Shown: positions 1 to 8,483 of the stretch, piece by piece
Layout: the number at the start of each line of letters is the position of its first letter
How positions within the stretch are numbered: position 1 is the stretch's first letter
Assembly (NCBI GenBank): GCA_903934285.1
Contig: CAIZNN010000212.1
Span: 1 to 64,000 of the forward strand
Reading direction: 5' to 3'
DNA length: 64,000 bases
Source of the DNA: Akkermansiaceae bacterium
Lineage (GTDB): Bacteria > Verrucomicrobiota > Verrucomicrobiia > Verrucomicrobiales > Akkermansiaceae
Made by a program: the position numbers and the translations under genes
The notes under the pieces: model-generated
Seen by the model: the letters and a program-made list of their open reading frames with translations, nothing else
Databases searched by the model: none
Told to the model about the DNA's origin: nothing

Positions 1-522
1 CACCCCGTCTTCCACCAGCACGCTCTTGTACGCATCCTCCCACTACCCGCCGCTGCGCCCGTGCTTGCGATTGTACCAGTGTGTGAAGCGCTGCATGAAT
101 CCTTTCATGTACTCGCTCAAATCGTGCCTCCGATAGGTGTAGCGCTCGTGCAGTTCCCGCGCCAACGACTCGTCCGCCAGCCCGCCCTTCACCTTCTGCC
201 GCACTTCCGCCAACTCCTTCGCCACCACGACCACCGCCGCCTCGTTGTAGATGCGCCGCAACCGGCGCAGCAACTCCCCGTCCGACAAGCCGCCCGCCGG
301 CAACGGTGGCACCTCCAGCAACACATGCACGTGGTTGCACATGAAGCAATACGACAGCACCCGGCACCCGGAAAAGTCCTCATACATCCGCATGTAGGTC
401 CGCAGTTGTTCCTTGTCCTCTTTCCCAAACGCAAACCGCCGGTCCACCACCCGGCTCACGCAGTGATAGATCGCCGACCGTTCCGTCGAATCCTTCCATG
501 GAGCAATAAAGCGCGCACGCAT
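1..522 (-). pseudogene. REP-associated tyrosine transposase (Y1_Tnp), broken by an amber stop
   Basis: The protein starts at 522 (MRARFIAPWK) with a purine-rich GGGAGA about 8 bases upstream. It carries the YHCVSRV start and the HUH-type motif NHVHVLLEV (metal-binding HVH) of the IS200-like/REP-associated transposase family, single-strand DNA endonucleases that act on palindromic REP elements. The reading frame stops at 45-43 after HWYNRKHGRSGG. The next codons in the same frame, to the window edge, read WEDAYKSVLVEDG, which is the family's normal continuation (usually LWE-RYKSVLVE). A single T-to-A change of a Leu codon to TAG would explain this. The gene is therefore probably a nonsense pseudogene, although the first 159 residues still include the catalytic core. 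The C-terminus runs off the window. Confidence 0.8.
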
Positions 523-671
523 GACGCCAGTCTCCCATAAAAATCCACCGCGTCAAGGACTTTCTCGACAAGAGGACACTCCACTTGAGGAGACGTGGCA
601 ACACGGTGCCTGCGAGATGCCTGTCCGTGTGCTTGACATTCCCCGCCCCCGCCCCATGCTCTGCCTGACAC

Positions 672-698
672 CAGCCATATCAGCCATATCAGCCATAT
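672..698. repeat. Three tandem copies of a 9-bp repeat
   Basis: Three exact head-to-tail copies of CAGCCATAT are followed by a degenerate fourth (TAGCCACAG). They lie in the 224-bp space between the divergent transposase and prmC, about 50 bp before the prmC start. No function is evident; it may be slippage-prone DNA or a binding-site array. Confidence 0.75.
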
Positions 699-746
699 TA
701 GCCACAGTGATTAACCACGCCCTCAATTTGATCAGCCAATTTTCCC

Positions 747-1586
747 ATGAGCACGGTTCTGGAAACGATTGACGGCGGCACCCGCTACTTGGACAAGCGG
801 GAAATCGCCGATGCGCGGCGCAACATGCAATTGCTGGTGGCCCATCAGCTCAAGTGCAGCCGGATGGAGCTTTACGTCCAATTCGACCGTGCGCTGAGCG
901 ACACGGACCTGCAACCGCTGCGCGAAGCGCTGAAACTCCGCGGCGAAGGGGTGCCGCTGCAACATCTGCTAGGGCAGGTGCTGTTTCATCGGCGCGAATT
1001 CAAGACCGACGCGCGAGCCCTGATTCCACGCCCGGAAACCGAAGAACTTGCCGAATGGTTGCTCAGCCTTGAATTGCCGGCAAGCCAAGCACTGCTGGAC
1101 ATGGGCTGCGGGGCCGGAGTGTTGGGTCTGACCTTGGCCGCCGAACGTCCGGACTGGCAGGTCACCCTGGCCGATGTTTCGCCCGCCGCCCTCGCTCTGG
1201 CCAAGGAAAATGCGGCCGCCCTCGGCCTCAACAGCCTGCGCTGGTGCCACAGCGATCTGTTTAGCGCCATCGATGGCACCTTTGACGGCATCGTGGCCAA
1301 TCTGCCGTACGTGCCCGAGAGCGCGCGCGCCAGCTTGAGCCGCGAGGTGTTGCACGATCCGGCGCTGGCACTCTTCAGTGGGCCGCACGGACTGGACTTG
1401 ATCACGCGCTTCGTTCCAGTGGCCTTCACACGGCTCAATCCCGGCGGCTGGTTAGCGTTGGAAATCGGTCACGATCAGGCTTCCCAGGTCGGCGAAATTC
1501 TACGACGCTCGGGCTTCAGCCACCTCGACATCAAAACCGATCTCTCCGGCGTGCCGCGCTTCCCCTTCGCCCGGCGTCCGGCCTGA
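747..1586 (+). CDS. prmC: Peptide chain release factor N5-glutamine methyltransferase
   Basis: This 279-aa protein methylates the Gln of the GGQ motif in release factors RF1/RF2 in the cytoplasm, using SAM. The N-terminal helical domain (residues 1-85) is typical of HemK/PrmC. The family landmark (F)K-x-(D)ARALIPRPETE lies near residue 90 and the SAM-binding loop MGCGAGVLGL near 118. The catalytic NPPY motif appears as NLPYVPES near residue 185. Its Pro-to-Leu change leaves the Asn and Tyr intact. The length matches the family (about 280 aa). It is the first gene of a co-directional run with murA, ispD and an M16 peptidase. A prfA partner is not next to it. Confidence 0.93.
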   Translation: MSTVLETIDGGTRYLDKREIADARRNMQLLVAHQLKCSRMELYVQFDRALSDTDLQPLREALKLRGEGVPLQHLLGQVLFHRREFKTDARALIPRPETEELAEWLLSLELPASQALLDMGCGAGVLGLTLAAERPDWQVTLADVSPAALALAKENAAALGLNSLRWCHSDLFSAIDGTFDGIVANLPYVPESARASLSREVLHDPALALFSGPHGLDLITRFVPVAFTRLNPGGWLALEIGHDQASQVGEILRRSGFSHLDIKTDLSGVPRFPFARRPA

Positions 1587-1643
1587 GGCGCAATCCCCTT
1601 TCCACCCCACTCCACCCGAAGCCCCTATCCCCATTTAGCAACT

Positions 1644-2912
1644 ATGGACAAACTGCTTGTTCACGGTGGTGCCACGCTGCGCGGGGCCATCAATATTTCC
1701 GGCTCGAAAAACGCGTCGCTACCGATTCTGGCGGCCGCCCTTCTGACGGCCGATGACTGCATTATCGGCCGTGTGCCCGATGTCTCGGACACCAATTACA
1801 TGATCCAGATCCTCAGCGCGCTGGGGGCCAGCGTCGAACGCGCCTCGGGCACCGTACGCATCTCCTGCGGCGAACTGGCGGTGGAAGCGCCCTACGAACT
1901 GGTGCGGCGGATGCGCGCCTCCATCTGTGTGATGGGCCCGCTGCTCGCCCGCAAGGGCCGCGCCGTGGTCTCGCTGCCCGGCGGTTGCGTCATCGGCGAC
2001 CGCCCGGTCGATCTCCACCTCCGCGGCTTGGAGGCGCTCGGCGCCAAAGTCGCCTTCGAAGGGGGCAACATCATTCTAACTGCTCCAACCGGGCTGCGCG
2101 GGGCGAACGTGGACCTTTGCGGCAGCCACGGCCCGACGGTGCTGGGCACCGACAACGTGATGATGGCCGCGACCCTGGCCGAGGGCCTCACCATCATTGA
2201 ATCCGCCGCCGCCGAGCCCGAAGTGCTGGATCTAGCCAATTTTCTCAACGCGATGGGGGCCAAAATCGAGGGTGCCGGCACCCGTCGCATCGTCATCGAA
2301 GGGGTCAGCCAACTTCACGGCGCGCAACACACCGTCATCCCGGATCGCATCGAAGCGGGTACTTTCATGGCCGCCGCCGCTCTGGCGGGCGAGGGAGTCA
2401 CCCTGCGCCGCGTCTGCCGTGACCACCTCACTGCCATCACCGCCGCCTTGGTCAAAGCCGGCCATCGCGTGGACTACAACCCGGCCGGCGACGTCTGCAC
2501 GGTCCACCGCGGCGAGGACCCCCAAGGCTGTGATCTGGTCACCGCCCCCTACCCCGGCTACCCCACCGACATGCAAGCGCAAATGACCGCCCTGCTGGCC
2601 ACCACCCCCGGCCTGAGCGTGATCAAAGACACCATTTTCCCGCAACGGTTCATGCACTGCGCGGAACTGAAGCGGATGGGCGCTGACATCACGGTGGACA
2701 ATGGCACCGCCGTGGTGCGCGGCGTCGCACAACTCTCGGCCGCCCCCGTCATGGCCTCGGACCTGCGGGCCTCCGCCGCCTTGGTGCTCGCCGCTCTCAC
2801 CGCCAAAGGCACCACCGCGATCCACCGCCTCTATCACATCGACCGCGGCTACGAACACATCGACGAAAAGCTGCTGCTGCTCGGGGCCGATGTGGAGCGC
2901 GTCAGAGACTGA
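1644..2912 (+). CDS. murA: UDP-N-acetylglucosamine 1-carboxyvinyltransferase
   Basis: MurA transfers enolpyruvate from PEP to UDP-GlcNAc, the first committed step of peptidoglycan synthesis. At 422 aa it has normal length and the inside-out alpha/beta barrel fold of EPT transferases. The N-terminal [13 protein letters not shown] motif contains the Lys22-type active-site residue. [17 protein letters not shown] is followed by [17 protein letters not shown], with the catalytic Cys at residue 115, the position targeted by fosfomycin in E. coli MurA. The start at 1644 follows prmC by 57 bp. Retention of Cys115 predicts fosfomycin sensitivity at the enzyme level (inference). Confidence 0.97.
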   Translation: MDKLLVHGGATLRGAINISGSKNASLPILAAALLTADDCIIGRVPDVSDTNYMIQILSALGASVERASGTVRISCGELAVEAPYELVRRMRASICVMGPLLARKGRAVVSLPGGCVIGDRPVDLHLRGLEALGAKVAFEGGNIILTAPTGLRGANVDLCGSHGPTVLGTDNVMMAATLAEGLTIIESAAAEPEVLDLANFLNAMGAKIEGAGTRRIVIEGVSQLHGAQHTVIPDRIEAGTFMAAAALAGEGVTLRRVCRDHLTAITAALVKAGHRVDYNPAGDVCTVHRGEDPQGCDLVTAPYPGYPTDMQAQMTALLATTPGLSVIKDTIFPQRFMHCAELKRMGADITVDNGTAVVRGVAQLSAAPVMASDLRASAALVLAALTAKGTTAIHRLYHIDRGYEHIDEKLLLLGADVERVRD

Positions 2913-2933
2913 CTCCCTGCCAACGCCGCACGC

Positions 2934-3608
2934 ATGAGCACCTCCGCCATCATCGTCGCCGCCGGCACCAGCCAGCGCATGGGCTTTGACAAGCTGGCCG
3001 CGCCTCTGGCCGGCCTGCCGGTGTTGCGGCGGACGTTGGAGGCGTTTCTAACATCCGAGTGCATCGCCGAAATCATCGTGGTCTGTCCGCTGGAGCGGTG
3101 GCAGTTGTTGCAGGACCCCGCCCCTGGCGGTTTTTCCAAACCGGTGCGGCGGGTCGACGGCGGCGCCACCCGGCAGGAGTCCGTGGCCTTGGGTCTTGCC
3201 GCGGTGGCACCGGCCACAGCGTGGGTCGCGGTCCACGATGGTGCCCGCCCACTGATCGGTCCGGACGACATTGCCCGCTGTGTGGCGGCCGCCAAGACCT
3301 TCCGCGCGGTGAGTCTGGCGCACCGCGTCACCGAGACGGTGAAACGTGCGGATGCGGATGACTTCTGCAGCGAGGCGGTGGCCCGCGACCACCTGTGGTT
3401 GATGGAAACCCCGCAAGTGTTTGACGCCACCCTGCTGCGGCAGGCCTATGCGATGGTGAGAGCCCAGCGCCTGGAAGTGACCGATGAAGTCTCCGCGCTG
3501 CAAGCCATGGGCGTGCGCGTCAAGTTCATCGCCGCCAGCCGCCCCAATCCCAAGATCACCAGCCCGGCGGATTTGGTGCTGGCGACCGCCATTCTAACAG
3601 TCCAATGA
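2934..3608 (+). CDS. ispD: 2-C-methyl-D-erythritol 4-phosphate cytidylyltransferase
   Basis: IspD couples MEP to CTP in the non-mevalonate isoprenoid pathway. The 224-aa protein begins with the nucleotidyltransferase signature IIVAAGTSQRMGFDKLAAPLAG. It also has VHDGARPLI near residue 100, the TVKRAD segment and LWLMETPQVF near 155, followed by VTDEVSALQ, all characteristic of IspD. The start lies 21 bp after murA and the stop overlaps the next start (ATGA at 3605-3608), so the four genes 747-4843 probably form one transcript with translational coupling of ispD to the peptidase. Confidence 0.96.
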   Translation: MSTSAIIVAAGTSQRMGFDKLAAPLAGLPVLRRTLEAFLTSECIAEIIVVCPLERWQLLQDPAPGGFSKPVRRVDGGATRQESVALGLAAVAPATAWVAVHDGARPLIGPDDIARCVAAAKTFRAVSLAHRVTETVKRADADDFCSEAVARDHLWLMETPQVFDATLLRQAYAMVRAQRLEVTDEVSALQAMGVRVKFIAASRPNPKITSPADLVLATAILTVQ

Positions 3609-4843
3609 ACGACGCCACTTACGCATGGCAACAACTGCCCGGCGGCCCGCGGCTGGCAGTGGCGACCTTGGCGCAGTCCGAGTGCGCCGCGCTGGCGATC
3701 TACGTGCCGGCTGGCAGTCGCGATGAGGTGGCGCTGCCGGCGGGCTTGGCGCATTTTGTGGAGCACATGGTGTTCAAAGGCACGGCGCGGCGCAGCGCGC
3801 GCGAACTGAATCTTGCAATTGAAAATGGTGGCGGCCAGCTCAACGCCTGCACCACTGAGGACCACACCGTGTATGAAGGCCGCGGCGAAGCCGGGTTGCT
3901 GCCGCTGCTCACCGATGTGCTGGCAGATATCGTCTGGCACGCCTCGCTTGCCGATGCGGACATCGCCCTCGAGCGCGAAGTCATCGGCGAGGAAATCACC
4001 ATGTATCGCGAGACCCCGTCCGACCACGTCGGCGATCTGATCTCCGCCGCACTGTGGGCACCCCATCCGCTCGGCAACCCGATTTCCGGCTCCCTCAGTT
4101 CCATCGCCAGAATCACCCGCAAAAAATTGTTGGATTTCCGCAACCGGCATCATTTCCGCGAGGATCTGGTGATTGCCGCGGCCGGGCCGTTCACGCTGGA
4201 GCAGGTGCGGGACTTATTAGCGCCGCACCTGCCTGCAACCTTCCACCGGGTTGACCGCGCGCGGCCCTATACCCGGCCGGCGGGCCCGCCGGCGCAGGTG
4301 GCGGAAGCGCGCGACACCGAGCAATTGCAACTCTCGCTGGCATGGCACACGCCGGGGCGGCAGGATTCGATCCGCCATGCGTTGCGGCTGCTCAGCCTGA
4401 TGCTGGGGGAAAGTGCCAGCTCGCGGCTGTTTCAGGAACTGCGCGAGGAGCGCGGGCTGTGCTATCAAATCACCAGCGATGTCACCTTGTTCCATGAAAC
4501 CGGGGCCTTCGAAATCAGTGCCGGACTCGACCCGGACGCCCGCGACGAAGCCGTCGCCTGCATCTTGCGGGAAATCAACGACCTCGTCACCAATGGCCCC
4601 CGCCCCGGTGAGCTTGAGCGCGCCAAACGGCTGGCCATTGCCCAAAGCAAGCTCGCCTTCGAGTCCACCGCCGCCCACGCCGCTTGGGCGGGTGAGGGAG
4701 TGCTCGATTTCCAAGAAATCCTGACACCGGCACAATGGCGCGAGCGGATTGGCGCGGTGGACGATGCCGCCATCCAGCACGCGGCGAGGCTGGTCTTCCT
4801 CGAGCAGGAACCCGCGCGCGCCGAAATCGGCGCCACCCCCTGA
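3605..4843 (+). CDS. M16 family zinc peptidase (insulinase/PqqL-type)
   Basis: This 412-aa peptidase has the inverted zinc motif HxxEH (HFVEH, residues 50-54), the downstream Glu cluster (EREVIGEEI) that supplies the third metal ligand, and the C-terminal M16 half with the ESASSRLFQELREERGLCY segment near residue 270. This is the typical single-chain processing peptidase of bacteria. No signal peptide is visible, so a cytoplasmic location is likely. Its ATG overlaps the ispD stop codon. The substrate cannot be told from sequence. Confidence 0.92.
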   Translation: MNDATYAWQQLPGGPRLAVATLAQSECAALAIYVPAGSRDEVALPAGLAHFVEHMVFKGTARRSARELNLAIENGGGQLNACTTEDHTVYEGRGEAGLLPLLTDVLADIVWHASLADADIALEREVIGEEITMYRETPSDHVGDLISAALWAPHPLGNPISGSLSSIARITRKKLLDFRNRHHFREDLVIAAAGPFTLEQVRDLLAPHLPATFHRVDRARPYTRPAGPPAQVAEARDTEQLQLSLAWHTPGRQDSIRHALRLLSLMLGESASSRLFQELREERGLCYQITSDVTLFHETGAFEISAGLDPDARDEAVACILREINDLVTNGPRPGELERAKRLAIAQSKLAFESTAAHAAWAGEGVLDFQEILTPAQWRERIGAVDDAAIQHAARLVFLEQEPARAEIGATP

Positions 4844-4962
4844 GGCGCCGGCCGGGCGAACATAGCGGCGCGCAGCCAAGCCAGCTGCTCCGCATCGGCG
4901 ACCCCCTATCTAACAGCTAATGGCCGCGGCGCGGAGCTACTCGCAAGCCGACACTTGAACCA

Positions 4963-4980
4963 CCACCGATCCCGCGGTGG
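4963..4980. terminator. Weak hairpin between convergent genes
   Basis: CCACCG and CGGTGG form a perfect 6-bp stem with a 6-base loop. It lies in the 210-bp space between the convergent M16 peptidase and rhomboid-like genes. There is no T-tract, so a role as a bidirectional transcription end is only suggested by position. Confidence 0.3.
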
Positions 4981-5053
4981 CGGGAGGATGGCCTGCCTAA
5001 CTGAAAGCGAAACCATCCCAAGCAGATTCCACCGATTTCCCAAGCTGACCAGT

Positions 5054-5851
5054 TCAATGGCCGTCGAGATGATCCTCGCAATACTCATGCCCATTCAGGC
5101 CGACGCGGAAATCGCCGTGAGGATCGGTGACCTCGGTCTTGCCACAAATCTCACAGCGGTGAAACGCGTCCTCGGCGCTGGCCGTGGCCGCATTGAAATG
5201 GTCGCGCCGCTTGCCGGCTGCCGCCACCCGCGCCATCCCGCGCAAGGCCGGAATGCCAGCCCAGAACAGATAGTTGGCAAAAATCAGCAACAAAAACAGC
5301 AACCACAGCGGTGCCTTGAACACCGGCCAGATCAAGCCCACCGCGCCCAGAATCGCCAGAAACCTCACCTGCACCGGCAGGATGAAAAACAACCGGAACT
5401 CGACCCGCGGAAACAAGGTGGCAAAGGCAAAGAACGCCGCTTCGTAGAGGAACATGCCGTCGATGCCCAACCCCAGCAACGACGCGGGTTTGAGAAAATT
5501 CGCCGCGATCAGGCCCAGGATCCCGCAATAGTAAAACACGGAGGTCTTGAACACCCCCCAGGCCGACTCCAGCGCATCGCTGATCATGAAGGCGATCATC
5601 ACCATGAACGCCATGAAAATCATCCCCATCGAACTGAACTGGCCGAAGCCTGAGGACGCGAACAAAAACGTCACCACCCGCCACACCTCGCCGGCCAGGA
5701 TGCTTTGCTGGTCGAACATGAGTACCGCACCGATCCCCGGCCGCACCAGCTGCAGCACATACACCAGCACATGCAGCAGCGCGAAATACCGCAACAACCC
5801 CGGAAACGCCACCCACCCAAACCGTCGCTCAAATCCTTTTGAAAATACCAT
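5054..5851 (-). CDS. Rhomboid-like membrane protein, catalytic Ser missing, C-terminal zinc-type tail
   Basis: This is a multi-pass protein of about 265 aa beginning MVFSKGFERRFGW, with at least five hydrophobic segments arranged like a rhomboid. The helix that should carry the catalytic GxSG reads GLGIDGMFLYEA, with Asp (about residue 131 from this start) in the serine position. It is followed by the family-like ATLFPRVEFRLFFI segment, so the protein looks like an inactive rhomboid. The cytoplasmic tail has CEICGKTEVTDPHGDF...HEYCEDH, a probable small zinc-binding module. The frame stays open to 5938, but that longer version would overlap the divergent gcvT start, so the ATG at 5851 is preferred. 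A role in membrane-protein binding or quality control is inference. Confidence 0.75.
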   Translation of the reverse strand: MVFSKGFERRFGWVAFPGLLRYFALLHVLVYVLQLVRPGIGAVLMFDQQSILAGEVWRVVTFLFASSGFGQFSSMGMIFMAFMVMIAFMISDALESAWGVFKTSVFYYCGILGLIAANFLKPASLLGLGIDGMFLYEAAFFAFATLFPRVEFRLFFILPVQVRFLAILGAVGLIWPVFKAPLWLLFLLLIFANYLFWAGIPALRGMARVAAAGKRRDHFNAATASAEDAFHRCEICGKTEVTDPHGDFRVGLNGHEYCEDHLDGH

Positions 5852-5917
5852 CGCGCCACCAATCAACGCCATGCACGGCCAATTGACAAGCCCAGGCATT
5901 CCGAACACACTCCGCGC

Positions 5918-6994
5918 GTGACCCCAGAATTGCAACATTCCCCGCTAGAGGCCGCTCATCACGCGCTTGGTGCCCGCCTCGTGCCCTTTGCCGGCTGGAA
6001 CATGCCGGTCCAATACACCTCGATCCTCGATGAACACCGCGCCGTCCGCACCAAAGCCGGCATTTTCGACATTTCCCACATGGGCCAATTTTTCGTCAGC
6101 GGGCCGGGCTGCGCCGCCTGGCTCAACCGCCTCCTCACCAACAACGTCGAGCACCTCGCCCCCGGCCACGGCCAATACACTCTCATGCTCAACGACCAGG
6201 GCGGCATCATCGATGACCTCATCGTCTACCGCAGTGGCGAAGCGGACTTCTTCTTGGTCGTCAACGCCTCAATGGTGGAGGAGGACTTCTTCTGGATGGC
6301 CGCCCACCAAGACCCCGACATCGTTCTGCGCAACGAAAGCGCGCTGTGGGCTGGCATGGCGGTGCAAGGCCCCCAAGCCAGCGCGCTTTTCGCCGCCACC
6401 TGCCCCGACCTCCCCCTGCCACCCCCCAAAGGCTACGCCACCACCGCCGCAGGTGCCATCGTCAGCCGCACCGGCTACACCGGCGAGGACGGCTTCGAAT
6501 GGTTCTGCCCCGCCGCCGCAGGCCCCGCCGCTTGGAACCAATTCATCGCCGCCGGTGCCACCCCCTGCGGCCTCGGGGCTCGCGACACCCTCCGGCTCGA
6601 AATGTGCTACCCGCTCAACGGCAACGACCTCTCGCCGGCGCACTCGCCCATCGAAGCCGGCCTCGGGTTCTTCGTCGACTTGGATAAGCCCGCCTTCATT
6701 GGCCGCGACACCTTGGTGCGCCACAAAACCGCCGGCACCACCGTCAAACTCAGCGCCATCCAATACACCGGCACCGGTGCCCCGCCCCGCGCCCACTACC
6801 CGGTGCTGGCCGATGATGGCACCGTCCTCGGCGAACTCTCCAGTGGCGTCCTCTCCCCTACCCTCATGACCGGCATCGGCATGGCCTACCTCCCCACCCG
6901 GTTCTCCAAACTCGGCACCCCCCTGCAAATCAAGGTGCGCGAGCGCCTGTTCCCCGCCACCGTCGTCAAAAAACCGTTCTATAAGCCCCAATAA
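5918..6994 (+). CDS. gcvT: Glycine cleavage system T protein (aminomethyltransferase)
   Basis: GcvT moves the methylene group from the lipoyl-bound aminomethyl intermediate on GcvH to tetrahydrofolate and releases ammonia. The 358-aa protein has the family features YTSILDEHRAVRTKAGIFDISHMGQ near the N-terminus, TNNVEHLAPGHGQYTLMLNDQGGIIDDL near residue 70, SRTGYTGEDGFEW near 188 and GLGARDTLRLEMCYPLNGND near 225. It lies upstream of gcvH in the same direction with a 124-bp gap. gcvP is not in the window. Confidence 0.95.
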   Translation: MTPELQHSPLEAAHHALGARLVPFAGWNMPVQYTSILDEHRAVRTKAGIFDISHMGQFFVSGPGCAAWLNRLLTNNVEHLAPGHGQYTLMLNDQGGIIDDLIVYRSGEADFFLVVNASMVEEDFFWMAAHQDPDIVLRNESALWAGMAVQGPQASALFAATCPDLPLPPPKGYATTAAGAIVSRTGYTGEDGFEWFCPAAAGPAAWNQFIAAGATPCGLGARDTLRLEMCYPLNGNDLSPAHSPIEAGLGFFVDLDKPAFIGRDTLVRHKTAGTTVKLSAIQYTGTGAPPRAHYPVLADDGTVLGELSSGVLSPTLMTGIGMAYLPTRFSKLGTPLQIKVRERLFPATVVKKPFYKPQ

Positions 6995-7118
6995 TCACCC
7001 GGGACAACGCGCCCCACTACAGAGCGCCCGCACTTGCGTTAGCCTGACCGCCGCGCATTTTTCTTTCTGCTCTTGCGATGTTGCGTCTTGGGTCTTTTCC
7101 CCCTAACGTGCCGCCACC

Positions 7119-7496
7119 ATGACCGTTCCCGCTGATCTCCGCTACAGTTCCTCCCATGAATGGCTGCGCCTCGATGGCGACATCGCCACAGTAGGCATCA
7201 CCGCTCACGCTCAGGAAGCCCTCACCGACGTCGTCTTCGTCGAACTGCCCGCCCCAGGCAGCAACGTCGATGCGGGCGATCCCACCGCCGTGGTGGAATC
7301 CGTCAAGGCCGCCAGCGACATCTACGCCCCGGTAGCCGGCGAAGTCATTGACCTCAACCTCGAGGTGGAAACCGACCCGTCGCTGGTCAACTCCGATCCT
7401 TACGGCAACGGCTGGCTCTTCAAGCTGCGCGTCCGCAATCCCGCCGAGGTCGGCGAGTTGCTCGATGCCACCGCCTACCGCGCCTTGATCAGTTAG
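7119..7496 (+). CDS. gcvH: Glycine cleavage system H protein
   Basis: This is the 125-aa lipoyl-carrier protein that shuttles the aminomethyl group between GcvP, GcvT and the lipoamide dehydrogenase. The lipoylation site is the Lys in VVESVKAASDIYAP (near residue 63), with the usual upstream EWLRLDGD and GITAHAQEALTDVVFVELP. The C-terminal NGWLFKLR is typical. The length is normal. The gene follows gcvT; the shared start of a P protein is not seen nearby. Confidence 0.96.
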   Translation: MTVPADLRYSSSHEWLRLDGDIATVGITAHAQEALTDVVFVELPAPGSNVDAGDPTAVVESVKAASDIYAPVAGEVIDLNLEVETDPSLVNSDPYGNGWLFKLRVRNPAEVGELLDATAYRALIS

Positions 7497-7638
7497 AACC
7501 GGCCACTGCCAGCGCGCGTCCTTCCCGGTGGCCCCGGTGGCGCCCGGTGTCCCAGTGGTTTGCTGGGCAAGCTTCCTCTCAGCGCGGCGGTTACCGCCCC
7601 CCTTCCCCCCCAACTTGAGGCACATGCCCCGGCGTGTC

Positions 7639-8235
7639 TCAGGTCAAGCGGCTGACGCGCAATTGCTCGGCAGTTAGAAGGGCCTTGACGCGGGCGTAGT
7701 CCTCCTCGCAAGTCCCCGACACGAGCCGATAGGTATAACTCGGCCAATGCCGCATTTCCTCCAGTGCGTTATTCATTCGCAGGGCAATGGTTTCGGCGCT
7801 GTCGGTGCCGCGTCCGGCCAGCCGCGCCCGCAGTTCCGCCTCGCTTGGCGGCATCACAAACAAATCGACCCGCGCCCGTTGAATCGCCGGGTCGGCGCAG
7901 GCGCGCACTTGCGCCGCGCCCTGCACATCGATATCCATCACCACATCCCTGCCGGCGGCCAGATAGCCCAACACTTCCGCGCGCAACGTGCCGTAGTGGT
8001 GGCCATGCACCAGCGCATGCTCCAGAAATTCCCCGGCGGCTACCCGCGCGGCGAATTCCTCCCCCGACACAAAGTGGTAGTCGTGGTCGGCGCGCTCGCC
8101 GGGCCGCGGCTGCCGGGTGGTGCAGGAAATCGAATAATGCGCCGCCCGGTCCGCCGCCAAGCGCCGGCACAGCGTGGTTTTCCCCGACCCCGAGGGGCCG
8201 GAGACTACCAGCAAAACACCAGTGCGTGCGGACAT
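7639..8235 (-). CDS. gmk: Guanylate kinase
   Basis: Gmk phosphorylates GMP to GDP in purine nucleotide metabolism. The 198-aa protein has the P-loop SGPSGSGKTTL at residues 13-23, the GMP-binding SCTTRQPRPGERADHDYHFV and the FLEHALVHGHHYGT region. The central QGAAQVR segment is typical of the family. It is convergent with gcvH (142-bp gap). The 248 bp between its start and recQ show no gene. Confidence 0.95.
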   Translation of the reverse strand: MSARTGVLLVVSGPSGSGKTTLCRRLAADRAAHYSISCTTRQPRPGERADHDYHFVSGEEFAARVAAGEFLEHALVHGHHYGTLRAEVLGYLAAGRDVVMDIDVQGAAQVRACADPAIQRARVDLFVMPPSEAELRARLAGRGTDSAETIALRMNNALEEMRHWPSYTYRLVSGTCEEDYARVKALLTAEQLRVSRLT

Positions 8236-8483
8236 GCATACAGGGTGACGGAGAAACCGCCAAACGGGAATTCATTTCTCGGATTTTCTGCCCGGCGCTG
8301 GATGCTGCCACTCAAGGCCTTGAAGCACGTTCGGCCACTGGGATCCTCATAACCCTAATGCAGGCCAACCGCCATGCACTCGTCGTCCAACTCCACCGCT
8401 TCCCCGTCTTGGAAGACGCGCCGCATGCCCAACCCGGCCCGGCCACTGTCAACTACATAATGGCTGGCATTATAGTCTAGGCA

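Noticed and set aside
61-540. 159-codon plus-strand frame opposite the REP transposase
   Set aside because: It is the antisense shadow of the transposase with no recognisable motif.
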